Assembly (NCBI RefSeq): GCF_004004565.1
Contig: NZ_SACM01000001.1
Span: 1,240,001-1,304,000, forward strand
DNA length: 64,000 nt
Reading direction: 5' to 3'
From: Inhella crocodyli
Lineage (GTDB): Bacteria; Pseudomonadota; Gammaproteobacteria; Burkholderiales; Burkholderiaceae_C
Position 1 is the stretch's first letter. The number at the start of each line of letters is the position of its first letter. Shown piece after piece: positions 23,764 through 35,287 of this stretch. The notes under the pieces are model-generated. The model searched no databases. It was not told the origin of the DNA and saw nothing but the letters and a program-made list of their open reading frames with translations. The position numbers and the translations under genes were made by a program.

Positions 23764-24992
23764 GACGCGTGTTTCTTTCGGTAGCCAGCGAGGAATCGGG
23801 CGATGCGGCCGATGGCCTCTTCCAAATCGTCCAAATGGGGCAGGAACACCAACCGGAAGTGGTCGGGCGTGGGGTAGTTGAAGCCGGTGCCTTGCACGAT
23901 CAGCACCTTTTCTTCGGCGAGCAGCTCGTAGGCGAACTGCTGGTCGTCGGCGATGGGATAGATCTTGGGGTCCAGCCTCGGGAACATGTACAGCGCCGCC
24001 TTGGGCTTGACGCAGCTCACGCCCGGGATGGCGGTGATGAGCTCGTAGGCCCGGTCGCGCTGGCGGGTCAAGCGCCCGCCGGGCGCCACCAGGTCGTTGA
24101 TGCTTTGGTAGCCGCCCAAGGCCGTCTGGATGGCCAGCTGACCGGGCGTGTTGGCGCACAGGCGCAGCGAGGCCAGCATGTTCAGGCCTTCGATGTAGTC
24201 CTTGGCGTCGCGCTTGGCGCCGCTCACCACCATCCAGCCGGCGCGGTAGCCACAGCTGCGGTAGTTCTTCGACAGGCCATTGAAGGTCACGAACAGCACG
24301 TCGTCGGCCAGGGAGGCCATGGCCGTGTGCTTGACGCCGTCGAACAGGGTCTTGTCGTAGATCTCGTCGGCCAGGATGACCAGGCCGTGCTCACGCGCGA
24401 TGTCGATGATGCCGAGCAGGGTCTCGTTCGGGTAGAGCGCGCCCGTGGGGTTGTTCGGGTTGATGACGACGATGCCACGGGTGCGCGGCGTGATCTTGGC
24501 GCGGATGTCGTCCAGGTCCGGCAGCCAGCCCGCGCTCTCGTCGCAGCGGTAGTGGACGGGCACGCCGCCAGCCAGCCCCGTGACCGCGGTGTACAGCGGA
24601 AAGTCGGGCGAGGGGATGAGCAACTGATCGCCGTCGTTGAGCAGGGCCATCACGGCCATCTGCACCAACTCCGACGCGCCGTTGCCCAAGTAGACGTCGT
24701 CCACCGTCACCCCGGCCACGCCCTGCTGCTGCGTGTAATGCACGATGGCGCGGCGCGGGGCGAAAAGGCCCTTGCTGTCGGTGTAGCCCGCGGCCTCGGT
24801 GCTGGGCAGGTTGCGGATCATGTCCTGCACGATCTCGTCGGGCGGCATCAGCCCGAACGCGGCGACGTTGCCGATGTTCAGCTTGATGATCTTTTGGCCC
24901 TCGTCTTCCATCTGACGGGCTTTTTCCAGCACGGGGCCACGGATGTCGTAGGCCACGTTGGCCAATTTGCTGGACTTGTGCAGGGGTTTCAA
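23760..24992 (-). CDS. alaT: Alanine-synthesising aminotransferase AlaT-like (PLP class I/II)
   Basis: Fold-type I aminotransferase of 410 residues; AlaT orthologues transfer amino groups between glutamate and pyruvate. The PLP Lys is in FNGLSKNYRSCGYRAG, preceded by VINPNNPTGALY and LADEIYD. The start codon is TTG (24992) with GGAG eight bases upstream; no ATG fits. A promoter with TTGAAA/TATAGA lies just upstream. It heads the operon alaT-hom-thrC-moeA-moaD-speD. Confidence 0.93.
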   Translation of the reverse strand: MKPLHKSSKLANVAYDIRGPVLEKARQMEDEGQKIIKLNIGNVAAFGLMPPDEIVQDMIRNLPSTEAAGYTDSKGLFAPRRAIVHYTQQQGVAGVTVDDVYLGNGASELVQMAVMALLNDGDQLLIPSPDFPLYTAVTGLAGGVPVHYRCDESAGWLPDLDDIRAKITPRTRGIVVINPNNPTGALYPNETLLGIIDIAREHGLVILADEIYDKTLFDGVKHTAMASLADDVLFVTFNGLSKNYRSCGYRAGWMVVSGAKRDAKDYIEGLNMLASLRLCANTPGQLAIQTALGGYQSINDLVAPGGRLTRQRDRAYELITAIPGVSCVKPKAALYMFPRLDPKIYPIADDQQFAYELLAEEKVLIVQGTGFNYPTPDHFRLVFLPHLDDLEEAIGRIARFLAGYRKKHAS

Positions 24993-25016
24993 AACACGGG
25001 CTCCGAGAGGGCACTC

Positions 25017-25044
25017 TCTATAGTGTGCGGCGCACCAATTTCAA
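25017..25044 (-). promoter_or_regulatory. Promoter of the alaT-hom-thrC operon with palindromic spacer
   Basis: On the minus strand TTGAAA (25044-25039) and TATAGA (25022-25017) are 16 bases apart. The spacer contains an 11-base palindrome, GTGCGGCGCAC (25025-25035), which could be an operator. The transcript would start near 25010, giving a leader of about 18 bases. Confidence 0.6.
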
Positions 25045-25081
25045 CACACGAGACCCTCTAGCCTTCGCCGGCTGCGAATCC

Positions 25082-25453
25082 ATGAAGTTCCAACTCGACA
25101 CCGCCACCGGCGGCAATGTGATCACGCGGGTGGAACCCGGTTGCGTCTGGGTCAACGGGCAGGCGCACCAGCGTCCGGTCGTGGTGCCATGGGCTGGGCC
25201 GGTGGTGCCATGGGATCTGGAGGACTTTGACGCGCTGCGTGCCACGCATTTCGAGGCCTTGCTGGGTCTGAAGCCCGAGTTGGTGCTGCTGGGCACCGGC
25301 GCACGACTGCGTTTTGTGCACCCGGCCCTGAGTCAGAGCCTGATGCACGCCGGGATCGGCATGGATTGCATGGACCTCGCGGCGGCCTGTCGCACGTTCA
25401 GCGTGCTGACGGCCGAAGGTCGCAAGGCCTTGGGGGCCTTGATTCCGAGCTGA
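25082..25453 (+). CDS. Mth938-like domain protein (DUF498)
   Basis: 123-residue protein of the Mth938/NDUFAF3-like family. The motifs PELVLLGTGARLRFVHP and GIGMDCMDLAAACRTFSVL with a C-terminal EGRKALGALIP are typical. Function in bacteria is undefined; the mitochondrial relative assists complex I assembly. The ATG at 25082 was chosen over the upstream GTG at 25025, which lies within the divergent alaT promoter. It may be cotranscribed with bcp, 128 bases downstream. Confidence 0.9.
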   Translation: MKFQLDTATGGNVITRVEPGCVWVNGQAHQRPVVVPWAGPVVPWDLEDFDALRATHFEALLGLKPELVLLGTGARLRFVHPALSQSLMHAGIGMDCMDLAAACRTFSVLTAEGRKALGALIPS

Positions 25454-25476
25454 GGCGGGCGGGCTTGACGCTCCCG

Positions 25477-25549
25477 TATAATCGCGGGCTGCGTCTGGTT
25501 CGGTTGACCGGGCGCCCCCTGCAACGGGGGCTGGTGCTGGGTTCAACCG
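25477..25549 (+). promoter_or_regulatory. Perfect -10 box and structured leader of bcp
   Basis: TATAAT at 25477-25482 has no acceptable -35 at 15-19 bases. The leader then contains nested complementarity: CGGTTGA (25501-25507) with TCAACCG (25543-25549), enclosing CCCCC (25515-25519) with GGGGG (25526-25530). This is compatible with a two-tier stem-loop in the 5' untranslated region. Confidence 0.4.
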
Positions 25550-25581
25550 GCGCTGGTTCCCCAACACGAGAAGCCGACCTC

Positions 25582-26070
25582 ATGACGCCAGCGCTCAACA
25601 AAGCCCTTCCCGACATCGAGGCCCAAGCCACCGGCGGGCTGAAGTTCACCCAGCATAGCTTTGCCGGGAAGTTCTTGGTGCTGTATTTCTACCCCAAAGA
25701 CAACACCCCGGGGTGCACCACGGAGGCCATGCAGTTCCGTGACCACCACAAGGAACTCACGAAGTTGGGCGCGGTGGTGATCGGCGTGTCGCGCGACAAC
25801 CTCGCCTCGCACAACAAGTTCAAGGAAACCCTGGGCTTGCCGTTTGAGTTGGTGGCCGACACCGAAGAGAAGCTCTGCCACCTGTTCGGCGTGGTCAAGA
25901 ACAAGATCATGTACGGCAAGAAGGTCAAGGGCATCGAGCGTTCGACCTTCTTGGTCGACCCGCAAGGCGTGCTGCGCGCCGAGTGGCGCGGCGTCAAGGT
26001 GGCCGGCCACACCGAAGAAGTCGTGGCCGCCATCAAGGCCCTGCAAGCCGAAACCAAGGCCGCGGCCTGA
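25582..26070 (+). CDS. bcp: Thioredoxin-dependent peroxiredoxin, Bcp/PrxQ type, without the usual resolving Cys
   Basis: Peroxide-reducing thiol enzyme of 162 residues. The peroxidatic Cys is C45 in NTPGCTTEAMQFRD. Position 50, where two-Cys Bcp proteins have the resolving Cys, is Met, so this is a 1-Cys or atypical variant. Another Cys (C99, EKLCHLF) could resolve. The segment LVLYFYPKDNTPGC and GVVKNKIMYGKKVKGIERST are family hallmarks. A strong bidirectional terminator follows. Confidence 0.94.
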   Translation: MTPALNKALPDIEAQATGGLKFTQHSFAGKFLVLYFYPKDNTPGCTTEAMQFRDHHKELTKLGAVVIGVSRDNLASHNKFKETLGLPFELVADTEEKLCHLFGVVKNKIMYGKKVKGIERSTFLVDPQGVLRAEWRGVKVAGHTEEVVAAIKALQAETKAAA

Positions 26071-26093
26071 GCCTTCGGCGTCCCCCAAAAAAG

Positions 26094-26115
26094 CCCGGCA
26101 CTGCCGGGTTTTTTT
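26094..26115. terminator. Rho-independent terminator after bcp
   Basis: A-run, CCCGGCA / TGCCGGG stem, then seven T residues; it is symmetrical and could act on both strands. Confidence 0.88.
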
Positions 26116-26146
26116 GCGCCCGCTCCACGGCGAGCGCCAGCGACGC

Positions 26147-26161
26147 TGTAGCCAAGCTACA
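26147..26161. repeat. REP-like palindrome, copy 1
   Basis: TGTAGC arms around loop CAA, flanked by GC-rich sequence. It resembles the palindromes at 26235-26247 and 42924-42943. Confidence 0.5.
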
Positions 26162-26234
26162 ACGCATCTTCAACAGTTTTTGACATTTTGTGCAGCGCAC
26201 CTACGGGTTAGCGCGCTGCATATGGGCTCGGCGT

Positions 26235-26247
26235 GTAGTCAAACTAC
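26235..26247. repeat. REP-like palindrome, copy 2
   Basis: GTAGT-CAA-ACTAC. Compared with copy 1 the inner pair changes from C-G to T-A, so the stem is preserved. Confidence 0.5.
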
Positions 26248-26553
26248 GCCCCATCGCGCACCCCGTCGCCTGCAGTACGACGTCGAGGGATCGGCAGTAT
26301 TGGATGGCGCGATCGCCCCCAGGGAGACCGACCACCGCCTGCCACGCACGGGCGGGGCCGCATGGAGCCGAACGCGATGCACGACCTCTTGATCCAGCCG
26401 CCCGGCTGAGCCTGGCCGCCCGTCCTGGGCCGCCCTTTTTTCTTTCCCCTGCTGACCCCGTCTCGGCGCCCGGCCTTTGGACCGCTGGCGTCGCGGATGC
26501 GGCCGCGCCTGCCCGTTCCACACCAACACCGCCCCACCCCGAGGAGACCCCCC

Positions 26554-27963
26554 ATGACCCCGTTCCTGACCCGTTTGCGCCTCAAGCCCGTACTCGCCGC
26601 CCTCGCGCTGGGCGCCGCCAGCCTTGGCAGCGCCCAGGCCGACGTGATCCTGCACGCCTTCAACTGGAAGTACGCCGACGTGCAAGCCCGCGCCGCGCAG
26701 ATCCAGGCCGCGGGTTACCGCATCGTGCTGGTCGCACCGGCTTACAAGTCGGAAGGCACGGCCTGGTGGTCGCGCTACCAACCGCAGGACTACCGCGTCA
26801 TCCACGGACCCTTGGGGGACACCACTGCGTTCAAGAACATGATCGCGGCGCTCAATGCCAAGGGCATTCGCGTCTATGCCGACGTGCTGCTCAACCACAT
26901 GGCCAACGAGGCCTACAAGCGCTCTGACCTGAACTACCCGGGAACGGCGGTGCTCAACACCTACGCGGGCAACCCCACCTACTACAACGGCATCAAGCTC
27001 TTCGGCACGCTCACCAGCAACTTCCTGGGCGCCGGCGACTTCGGCCAAGCCGCGTGCATCAATAACTACACCGATGTCTGGCAGGTGCAGAACTGGCGTC
27101 TGTGCGGCGGCAGTGGCGATGCCGGTCTGCCGGACTTGGTGGCCAACAGCTGGGTGATCAGCCAGCAGCAGCAGTACCTGCAAGCGCTGAAGAACATGGG
27201 CGTGAAGGGCTTTCGCATCGACGCCGCCAAGCACATGCCCAACAGCCACATGAACGCGGTGCTCACGTCCACGATCAAGAGCGGCATGCACGTGTTCGGC
27301 GAAATCATCACCGGCGGTGGCGCGGGCGAATTGGAGTACGACCGCTTCCTGGCACCCTACTTGAGCGGCACCGACCACGGCGCCTACGACTTCCCGCTGT
27401 TCGCCACGATCCGCGGCGCATTCGGCATCAACGGCTCCTTGAGCAGCCTGGTCGACCCGACGGCCGTGGGCCAGGCGCTGCAGCCCTCGCGCGCGGTGAC
27501 CTTCACCATCACCCACGACATCCCAAACAACAGTGGCTTCCGCTACCAGATCATGGACGCCACCGACGAGAAGCTCGCCTACGCCTACATCATGGGCCGC
27601 AACGGCGGCGTGCCCATGGTCTATTCCGACAACAACGAGAGCGGCGACAACCGCTGGGTGAACGCCTACGACCGCGCGGACATCAAGGGGATGGTGCGCT
27701 TCCACAACAGCGTGCAAGGCAGCGACATGCAGGTGCTGTCGCACGGCCAATGCCACCTTGTCTTCCGCCGCGGCAACCAGGGCATCGTGGGCATCAACAA
27801 GTGCGGCAGCACGGTCAACGCCACGGTGAACATGAACAACAGCGTGCTGTGGTGGAACACGAACTACACCGACACCCTGGGCTCGGGCAATGTGGTGCGC
27901 ATTTCGAGCGGCAGCTACACCTTTGCACTGCCCGCCCGCACGGCGCGCATGTGGATGCGCTGA
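26554..27963 (+). CDS. Secreted GH13 alpha-amylase
   Basis: Extracellular alpha-amylase of 469 residues. Signal peptide 1-29 (ends AQA). The GH13 regions are visible: I DVLLNH (110-115), II GFRIDAAKH with nucleophile D223, III GEII with acid/base E250, IV ITHD with stabiliser D322. The C-terminal ~80 residues (from about 395) form the usual beta-sheet domain; there is no starch-binding module. It cleaves internal alpha-1,4 bonds of starch or glycogen. GAGGAG precedes the ATG. Confidence 0.94.
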   Translation: MTPFLTRLRLKPVLAALALGAASLGSAQADVILHAFNWKYADVQARAAQIQAAGYRIVLVAPAYKSEGTAWWSRYQPQDYRVIHGPLGDTTAFKNMIAALNAKGIRVYADVLLNHMANEAYKRSDLNYPGTAVLNTYAGNPTYYNGIKLFGTLTSNFLGAGDFGQAACINNYTDVWQVQNWRLCGGSGDAGLPDLVANSWVISQQQQYLQALKNMGVKGFRIDAAKHMPNSHMNAVLTSTIKSGMHVFGEIITGGGAGELEYDRFLAPYLSGTDHGAYDFPLFATIRGAFGINGSLSSLVDPTAVGQALQPSRAVTFTITHDIPNNSGFRYQIMDATDEKLAYAYIMGRNGGVPMVYSDNNESGDNRWVNAYDRADIKGMVRFHNSVQGSDMQVLSHGQCHLVFRRGNQGIVGINKCGSTVNATVNMNNSVLWWNTNYTDTLGSGNVVRISSGSYTFALPARTARMWMR

Positions 27964-27985
27964 GCCCGAGGACCGAGGGCTGGTG

Positions 27986-28054
27986 CATACTGGCCCACAT
28001 GCGCAGCAGCCCTGCTTTCTGAACCCAAAGCCGCTCCCCCGTGGGCGGCTTTTT
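27986..28054 (+). terminator. Terminator after the amylase gene, possibly an attenuator of phoH
   Basis: AGCCGC (28029-28034) pairs with GCGGCT (28045-28050), followed by five T residues ending at 28054. The PhoH ATG is only 11 bases further on. A -10-like CATACT (27986-27991) and a seven-codon frame (27999-28022, MRSSPAF) precede the hairpin. Confidence 0.6.
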
Positions 28055-28064
28055 CATTTCTGCC

Positions 28065-29753
28065 ATGCCACTGCCCAAAGCCCCCAGCAAGAAAGCCGAT
28101 CGCGTCGATGCCAAGAGCGTGTCTTCCGCGCTCAAGCCCATGAAGCAAGCGCCGACGGTCAAGGCCAGCGCGCCCGCCCCCCGCGCGGCACCCCCTGCCC
28201 GTCAGGCTGCGGCTCCGGCGCCCCTGCCCCCGCAGACCTCGACCCCGGTGACCACAAGCACCGCGCCGTCCAGCCCCATGGCCCCGCTGGCGGCCCGGGC
28301 CAAAGCCGTGACCGGCACCAAGGCGCGCACCAAGTCCCGAACCAAGCCGGGCGAGCCGACCAAGCTCTTCGTGCTGGACACCAACGTGCTGATGCACGAC
28401 CCGATGTCCTTGTTCCGCTTCGACGAGCACGACGTCTTCTTGCCGATGATGACGCTGGAGGAGTTGGACGGCCACAAGAAGGGCATGAGCGAAGTGGCAC
28501 GCAACGTCCGCCAAGTCAGCCGCGAGCTGGACGTGCTGGCGGGCGCCATGAGCACCCAATCGCTGGAGGAAATGGCCAAGGGCCTGCCGCTGGACCACAG
28601 CGGTCACAAGGAGGCCACCGGCCGCTTGTTCTTCCAGACAGAAGCCTTGGCCACCACGCTGCCATCCGGCCTGCCGCAAGGCAAGGCCGACAACCAGATC
28701 CTGGCCGTCGTGCAGGCCCTCAAGGAGCGCAACCCCGGGCGCGAGGTGGTGCTGGTGTCCAAGGACATCAACATGCGCATCAAGGCCCGCGCGCTGGGCC
28801 TGCCAGCCGAGGACTACCGCAACGACAAGGCGCTGGAAGACTCCGACCTGCTCTACACCGGCGTGCAACAACTGCCCGCCGACTTTTGGGAACGCCATGG
28901 CAAGACCATGGAAAGCTGGAGCGCCAACGGCCTGACCTACTACCGCATCAGCGGTCCGTTGGTGCCTTCGCTGCTCATCAACGAGTTGGTTTACCTCGAA
29001 GCCCCGGGCGAGACCCCGCTGTACGCCCGCGTCACCGAGATCACGGGCAAGAGCGCCGTGCTGCGCACCTTGAAGGACTACGGCAACAGCAAGCACGCCG
29101 TGTGGGGCATTGCCGCGCGCAACCGCGAACAGAACTTCGCGCTGAACCTGCTGATGGACCCCGAGATCGACCTCGTCACCCTGACCGGCACGGCCGGCAC
29201 CGGCAAGACCTTGATGGCCCTGGCCGCAGGCCTGTCGCAGGTGCTGGACGACCGCCGGTACAGCGAAATCATCGTCACCCGCGTGACGGTGCCGGTCGGC
29301 GAGGACATCGGCTTCTTGCCCGGCACCGAGGAAGAGAAGATGAGCCCCTGGATGGGCGCGCTGGACGACAACCTCGAGGTGCTGACCAAGGGCGATGGCG
29401 GCGCCGGCGAGTGGGGCCGCGCCGCCACGCAGGAACTGATGCGCAGCAAGGTGCGCATCAAAAGCCTGAACTTCATGCGCGGCCGCACCTTTCTGAACAA
29501 GTTCGTCATCATCGACGAGGCGCAGAACCTGACGCCCAAACAGATGAAGACCCTGCTGACCCGGGCCGGCCCGGGCACCAAGATGGTCTGCCTGGGCAAC
29601 CTGGCGCAGATCGACACGCCGTACCTCACGGAAGGCAGCTCCGGCCTGACCTTCTGCGTCGACCGCTTCAAGGGCTGGGCGCACAGCGGGCACATCACGC
29701 TGGCACGTGGCGAGCGCTCGCGCCTCGCCGACTTCGCTTCCGAAGTGCTTTGA
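28065..29753 (+). CDS. PIN-domain/PhoH-family ATPase (PhoH2-like)
   Basis: 562-residue fusion of a PIN ribonuclease domain and a PhoH ATPase, related to PhoH2 (YlaK-like), an RNA helicase/RNase. Residues 1-90 are a low-complexity Pro/Ala/Thr linker. The PIN domain begins at FVLDTNVLMHD (catalytic D105). The PhoH domain has Walker A GTAGTGKT (about 375-382) and Walker B VIIDEAQN (about 481-488), plus LTRAGPGTKMVCLGN. The ATG lacks a clear Shine-Dalgarno and lies 11 bases after a terminator-like hairpin. Confidence 0.93.
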   Translation: MPLPKAPSKKADRVDAKSVSSALKPMKQAPTVKASAPAPRAAPPARQAAAPAPLPPQTSTPVTTSTAPSSPMAPLAARAKAVTGTKARTKSRTKPGEPTKLFVLDTNVLMHDPMSLFRFDEHDVFLPMMTLEELDGHKKGMSEVARNVRQVSRELDVLAGAMSTQSLEEMAKGLPLDHSGHKEATGRLFFQTEALATTLPSGLPQGKADNQILAVVQALKERNPGREVVLVSKDINMRIKARALGLPAEDYRNDKALEDSDLLYTGVQQLPADFWERHGKTMESWSANGLTYYRISGPLVPSLLINELVYLEAPGETPLYARVTEITGKSAVLRTLKDYGNSKHAVWGIAARNREQNFALNLLMDPEIDLVTLTGTAGTGKTLMALAAGLSQVLDDRRYSEIIVTRVTVPVGEDIGFLPGTEEEKMSPWMGALDDNLEVLTKGDGGAGEWGRAATQELMRSKVRIKSLNFMRGRTFLNKFVIIDEAQNLTPKQMKTLLTRAGPGTKMVCLGNLAQIDTPYLTEGSSGLTFCVDRFKGWAHSGHITLARGERSRLADFASEVL

Positions 29754-29770
29754 GGCGTCTGCAGGCATGA

Positions 29771-29797
29771 AAAAGGGCGCCCCAGGGGCGCCCTTTT
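29771..29797. terminator. Bidirectional terminator between phoH2 and the PEP-CTERM gene
   Basis: Perfect 13-bp arms AAAAGGGCGCCCC / GGGGCGCCCTTTT around a single A; it serves both convergent genes. Confidence 0.93.
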
Positions 29798-29816
29798 GCT
29801 TTGGCGGGGTGCCTGA

Positions 29817-30425
29817 TCAGGCACGGCGGCGGCGGACCGCCCAGACACCGAACACGGCGAAAGCGGCCAGGCCCAGGGCGCCCGGCTCCGGCACGGTCAG
29901 GCTGACCGTGTCGAGCGAACCGCCCAGGCTGTCGTTGCCGCCCACCGAAGCAAAGCGCAGGCTGTTGGCGCCCGCGGCGGCGTAGACGTCGAACGAGAAC
30001 ACGTTCCAGTTGTTCTGGCTGCCGCCATTGCCAGTGAACGTCGGCGCCAGTTGCTGGCCGTTCCAGAACACGTTGATGCCGTTCGAAGCCGCGCCCACGC
30101 CGGGGCGGGGGCTGTAGGCAAAGCTCAGCGTGTACGCCGCGCTTGGCACCAAGCTGTTGAACAACTGCTCGATGGTCGTGTTGCCGTTGGTGTCCAACTC
30201 GATGTAATTGCTGCCCGTGTGGGCGGCACCGGCCACGTTGTTGCGGATCTCAAAACCCGTGCCCGGGCCACCCACGCGGGTCCAGCCGGCCATCGTGGTG
30301 ACGTTTCGCCACGTGCCGTTGGCCACGGCCGTGGCTTCGAAGTCGCCATTGACGACGAGATTGATCGGGGCGGCGTGGGCCAGCAGAGGCAGGCTCAACA
30401 GCGCGGCGGTCAGCAGTTTGCGCAT
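29817..30425 (-). CDS. PEP-CTERM sorting-domain protein
   Basis: 202-residue secreted protein. Signal peptide 1-18 (ends AHA). The middle (NLVVNGDFEA..., then beta-rich) resembles carbohydrate-binding or DUF642-like sandwich domains. The C terminus is a classic PEP-CTERM signal: VPEPGALGLAAFAVFGVWAV followed by RRRR. Such proteins are handled by exosortase and linked to exopolysaccharide or floc formation; no exosortase gene is in the window. It stands alone, and the terminator is shared with phoH2. Confidence 0.92.
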   Translation of the reverse strand: MRKLLTAALLSLPLLAHAAPINLVVNGDFEATAVANGTWRNVTTMAGWTRVGGPGTGFEIRNNVAGAAHTGSNYIELDTNGNTTIEQLFNSLVPSAAYTLSFAYSPRPGVGAASNGINVFWNGQQLAPTFTGNGGSQNNWNVFSFDVYAAAGANSLRFASVGGNDSLGGSLDTVSLTVPEPGALGLAAFAVFGVWAVRRRRA

Positions 30426-30648
30426 GATTACGAGGAGTTAACGGGGCCCGGCGGACCCACCGCGGGCGAATGTGCCGCAGCGGGGGCCCCAAGCGCCGTG
30501 AACAAATCACACCCACCCATGACGGCCGGTCGGCGCCCCCCCAGGCGAGGGGACGCAGGCGGTCCGATCAACCCAAGCCCTGCGGCCTGCCAACAACAGG
30601 CTGCCGGTGCCATGATGCGCGCGCCTTCGCTTGCCCGAGTCGCCATCC

Positions 30649-31335
30649 ATGACCCTGTCCCGCCGACTGCTCCTGTCCGCCGGCGCCGGCACGCTGGCCG
30701 CCTGCGCCAGCGCGCCGCCCGCCCCCACCGACCCCGAGCTGTGGCACGACCTGCCCTTGCCGGGCAAGGCGCGCAGCCGCTACCAGCGGGTGTTCAAGGG
30801 AGGGCGCTGGGCCTTCGAGGCCAACGCCGAGCGTTCGGCCAGCATGTGGCGCCAGCGGGTGGATGTGGCGCCCGAAGCCGTGGGAACGGTGGGCTTTTCG
30901 TGGTGGGTCGATCGCCTGATGCCCCGCGCCGACGTGGCCGACAGCGCCCGCGAGGACGCCGTGGCGCGGGTGATCTTTGGCTTCGACGGCGACGTGCAGC
31001 GCTTGCCGGCCCGCACCCGCGCCATGTTCGAACTGGCCCAACTGCTGACGGGCGAGGAGCCGCCCTACGCCACGCTGATGTACGTCTGGGACACCCGCGC
31101 GCCCGTCGGCACTTTGGTCACCAACCCACGCAGCGACCGGATTCGCAAGTGGGTGCTGGACAGCGGCCCCGAGCAACTCGGTCGCTGGCGCGACCACCGC
31201 CGGGACCTGCGGGCCGACTTCGAGCAGGCCTTCGGCGAGGCGCCAGGGCGCCTGCGTTCCGTTGCGTTGATGACCGATGCCGACAACACCGGTGGCACGG
31301 CGCGGGCCTGGTACGGCCCGCTGCAGTGGGGCTGA
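30649..31335 (+). CDS. DUF3047 lipoprotein
   Basis: 228-residue protein with an N-terminal signal carrying RR and a lipobox (LAAC, Cys about 19). DUF3047 features are clear: VGFSWWVDRLMPRADV, RVIFGFDG, TLMYVWDTRAPVGT, RIRKWVLDSGPEQLGRW and ALMTDADNTGGTARAWYG. Function unknown; an extracytoplasmic beta-sandwich is likely. The start at 30649 was chosen at the signal peptide. It converges with prpE. Confidence 0.88.
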   Translation: MTLSRRLLLSAGAGTLAACASAPPAPTDPELWHDLPLPGKARSRYQRVFKGGRWAFEANAERSASMWRQRVDVAPEAVGTVGFSWWVDRLMPRADVADSAREDAVARVIFGFDGDVQRLPARTRAMFELAQLLTGEEPPYATLMYVWDTRAPVGTLVTNPRSDRIRKWVLDSGPEQLGRWRDHRRDLRADFEQAFGEAPGRLRSVALMTDADNTGGTARAWYGPLQWG

Positions 31336-31351
31336 GGCGCTCAGGCTTGCA

Positions 31352-33253
<1,902 letters not shown>

Positions 33254-33474
33254 GGCGGGGTCGGTCCAGGGCTGTGGGAGGCCAAGATTGTGAAAAGCGC
33301 TGCCTGACGTGGGGCTGACCAGCGCGGTCTTTGCCGCCTGGGGTTTGCCCTGAAATTCGACCGGGATCGCGGGTCGATTGGGTTGACACCCCCTCCGCCC
33401 GGGGCCCACACTTCGCGGCTTCGCAAGGCTCCTGGCCCGCGTCAGCGGGTCGCCCGGCAGCTTCGCTGGGCCGA

Positions 33475-34146
33475 ATGCCAACCAATCCCAACGGATCCAC
33501 ACTTTTGACGTCAGTTCTGCGCTTCTTGTTGCCTTTTGCCTGCGCCCTTGCGCTGGGCATGGCACAAGCCGCGCCGGCCGGCCCCGTGGAACCCGACGCC
33601 GCCGAAGCCCCCAAGCCGGCGGCCAGCCAGCCGAGCGCTTCGCCCGCCGGGCTGCAGAAGTTCCTCCAAAACCAAGGCTGGATCGGCCCGCCGGCCGAAG
33701 GCGAGACCGCGGCCCCGGCGGGCGAGCAGCGCGGTTGGCTGAGCGGCGTGCGCGACGGCGCGGGCGCCATGGTGCGGCGCGCCATGGGTTTCTTGGGCGT
33801 GCCCTACGTGCGCGGCGGCAACAACGGCGAAGACGGCTTCGACTGCAGCGGCTTCACGCGCTACGTCTTCGAGCACAGCCTGGGCCTCGTGCTGCCCCGC
33901 CGCGCCGACGAGCAAGCCCGCAGCGACAGCCTGCTGACCATCGACCGCGCCGACCTCAAGCCCGGCGACCTGGTGTTCTTCAACACCATGAAGCGCACCT
34001 TCTCCCACGTCGGCATCTACTTGGGCGATGGCAAGTTCATCCACGCCCCGCGGGCTGGCGCCGTCGTTCGCGTGGAAGACATGCGCGACGCCTACTGGTC
34101 GCGCCGCTTCACCGGCGCCCGCCGCGCCACCCAGCCGGCCTCCTGA
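33475..34146 (+). CDS. NlpC/P60 family cell-wall peptidase (C40)
   Basis: 223-residue secreted cysteine peptidase acting on peptidoglycan stem peptides. A signal peptide covers about 10-36, then a Pro/Ala linker, then the NlpC/P60 domain. The nucleophile is in [10 protein letters not shown], the catalytic His in [10 protein letters not shown], and the third residue in FIHAPRAG. The leader (33383-33474) is rich in small GC stem-loops and contains TTGACA at 33383 without a good -10. The exact start is uncertain. Confidence 0.9.
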   Translation: MPTNPNGSTLLTSVLRFLLPFACALALGMAQAAPAGPVEPDAAEAPKPAASQPSASPAGLQKFLQNQGWIGPPAEGETAAPAGEQRGWLSGVRDGAGAMVRRAMGFLGVPYVRGGNNGEDGFDCSGFTRYVFEHSLGLVLPRRADEQARSDSLLTIDRADLKPGDLVFFNTMKRTFSHVGIYLGDGKFIHAPRAGAVVRVEDMRDAYWSRRFTGARRATQPAS

Positions 34147-34175
34147 GCGCGCGGCCCTGGGCACAATGCCCGGCC

Positions 34176-35282
<1,107 letters not shown>

Positions 35283-35287
35283 GGCCC

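Larger units (their letters stand above)
26116..26553. other. 438-base intergenic region with REP-like palindromes upstream of the amylase gene
   Basis: No gene seen. It contains TGTAGC-CAA-GCTACA (26147-26161), TGCAGCGC / GCGCTGCA arms (26191-26220), and GTAGT-CAA-ACTAC (26235-26247). A perfect TTGACA (26180-26185) lacks a convincing -10. The amylase Shine-Dalgarno (GAGGAG) is near 26541. Confidence 0.5.

Noticed and set aside
25465-25482. TTGACG as the -35 of TATAAT before bcp
   Set aside because: The spacer is only six bases, far too short for a sigma-70 promoter.
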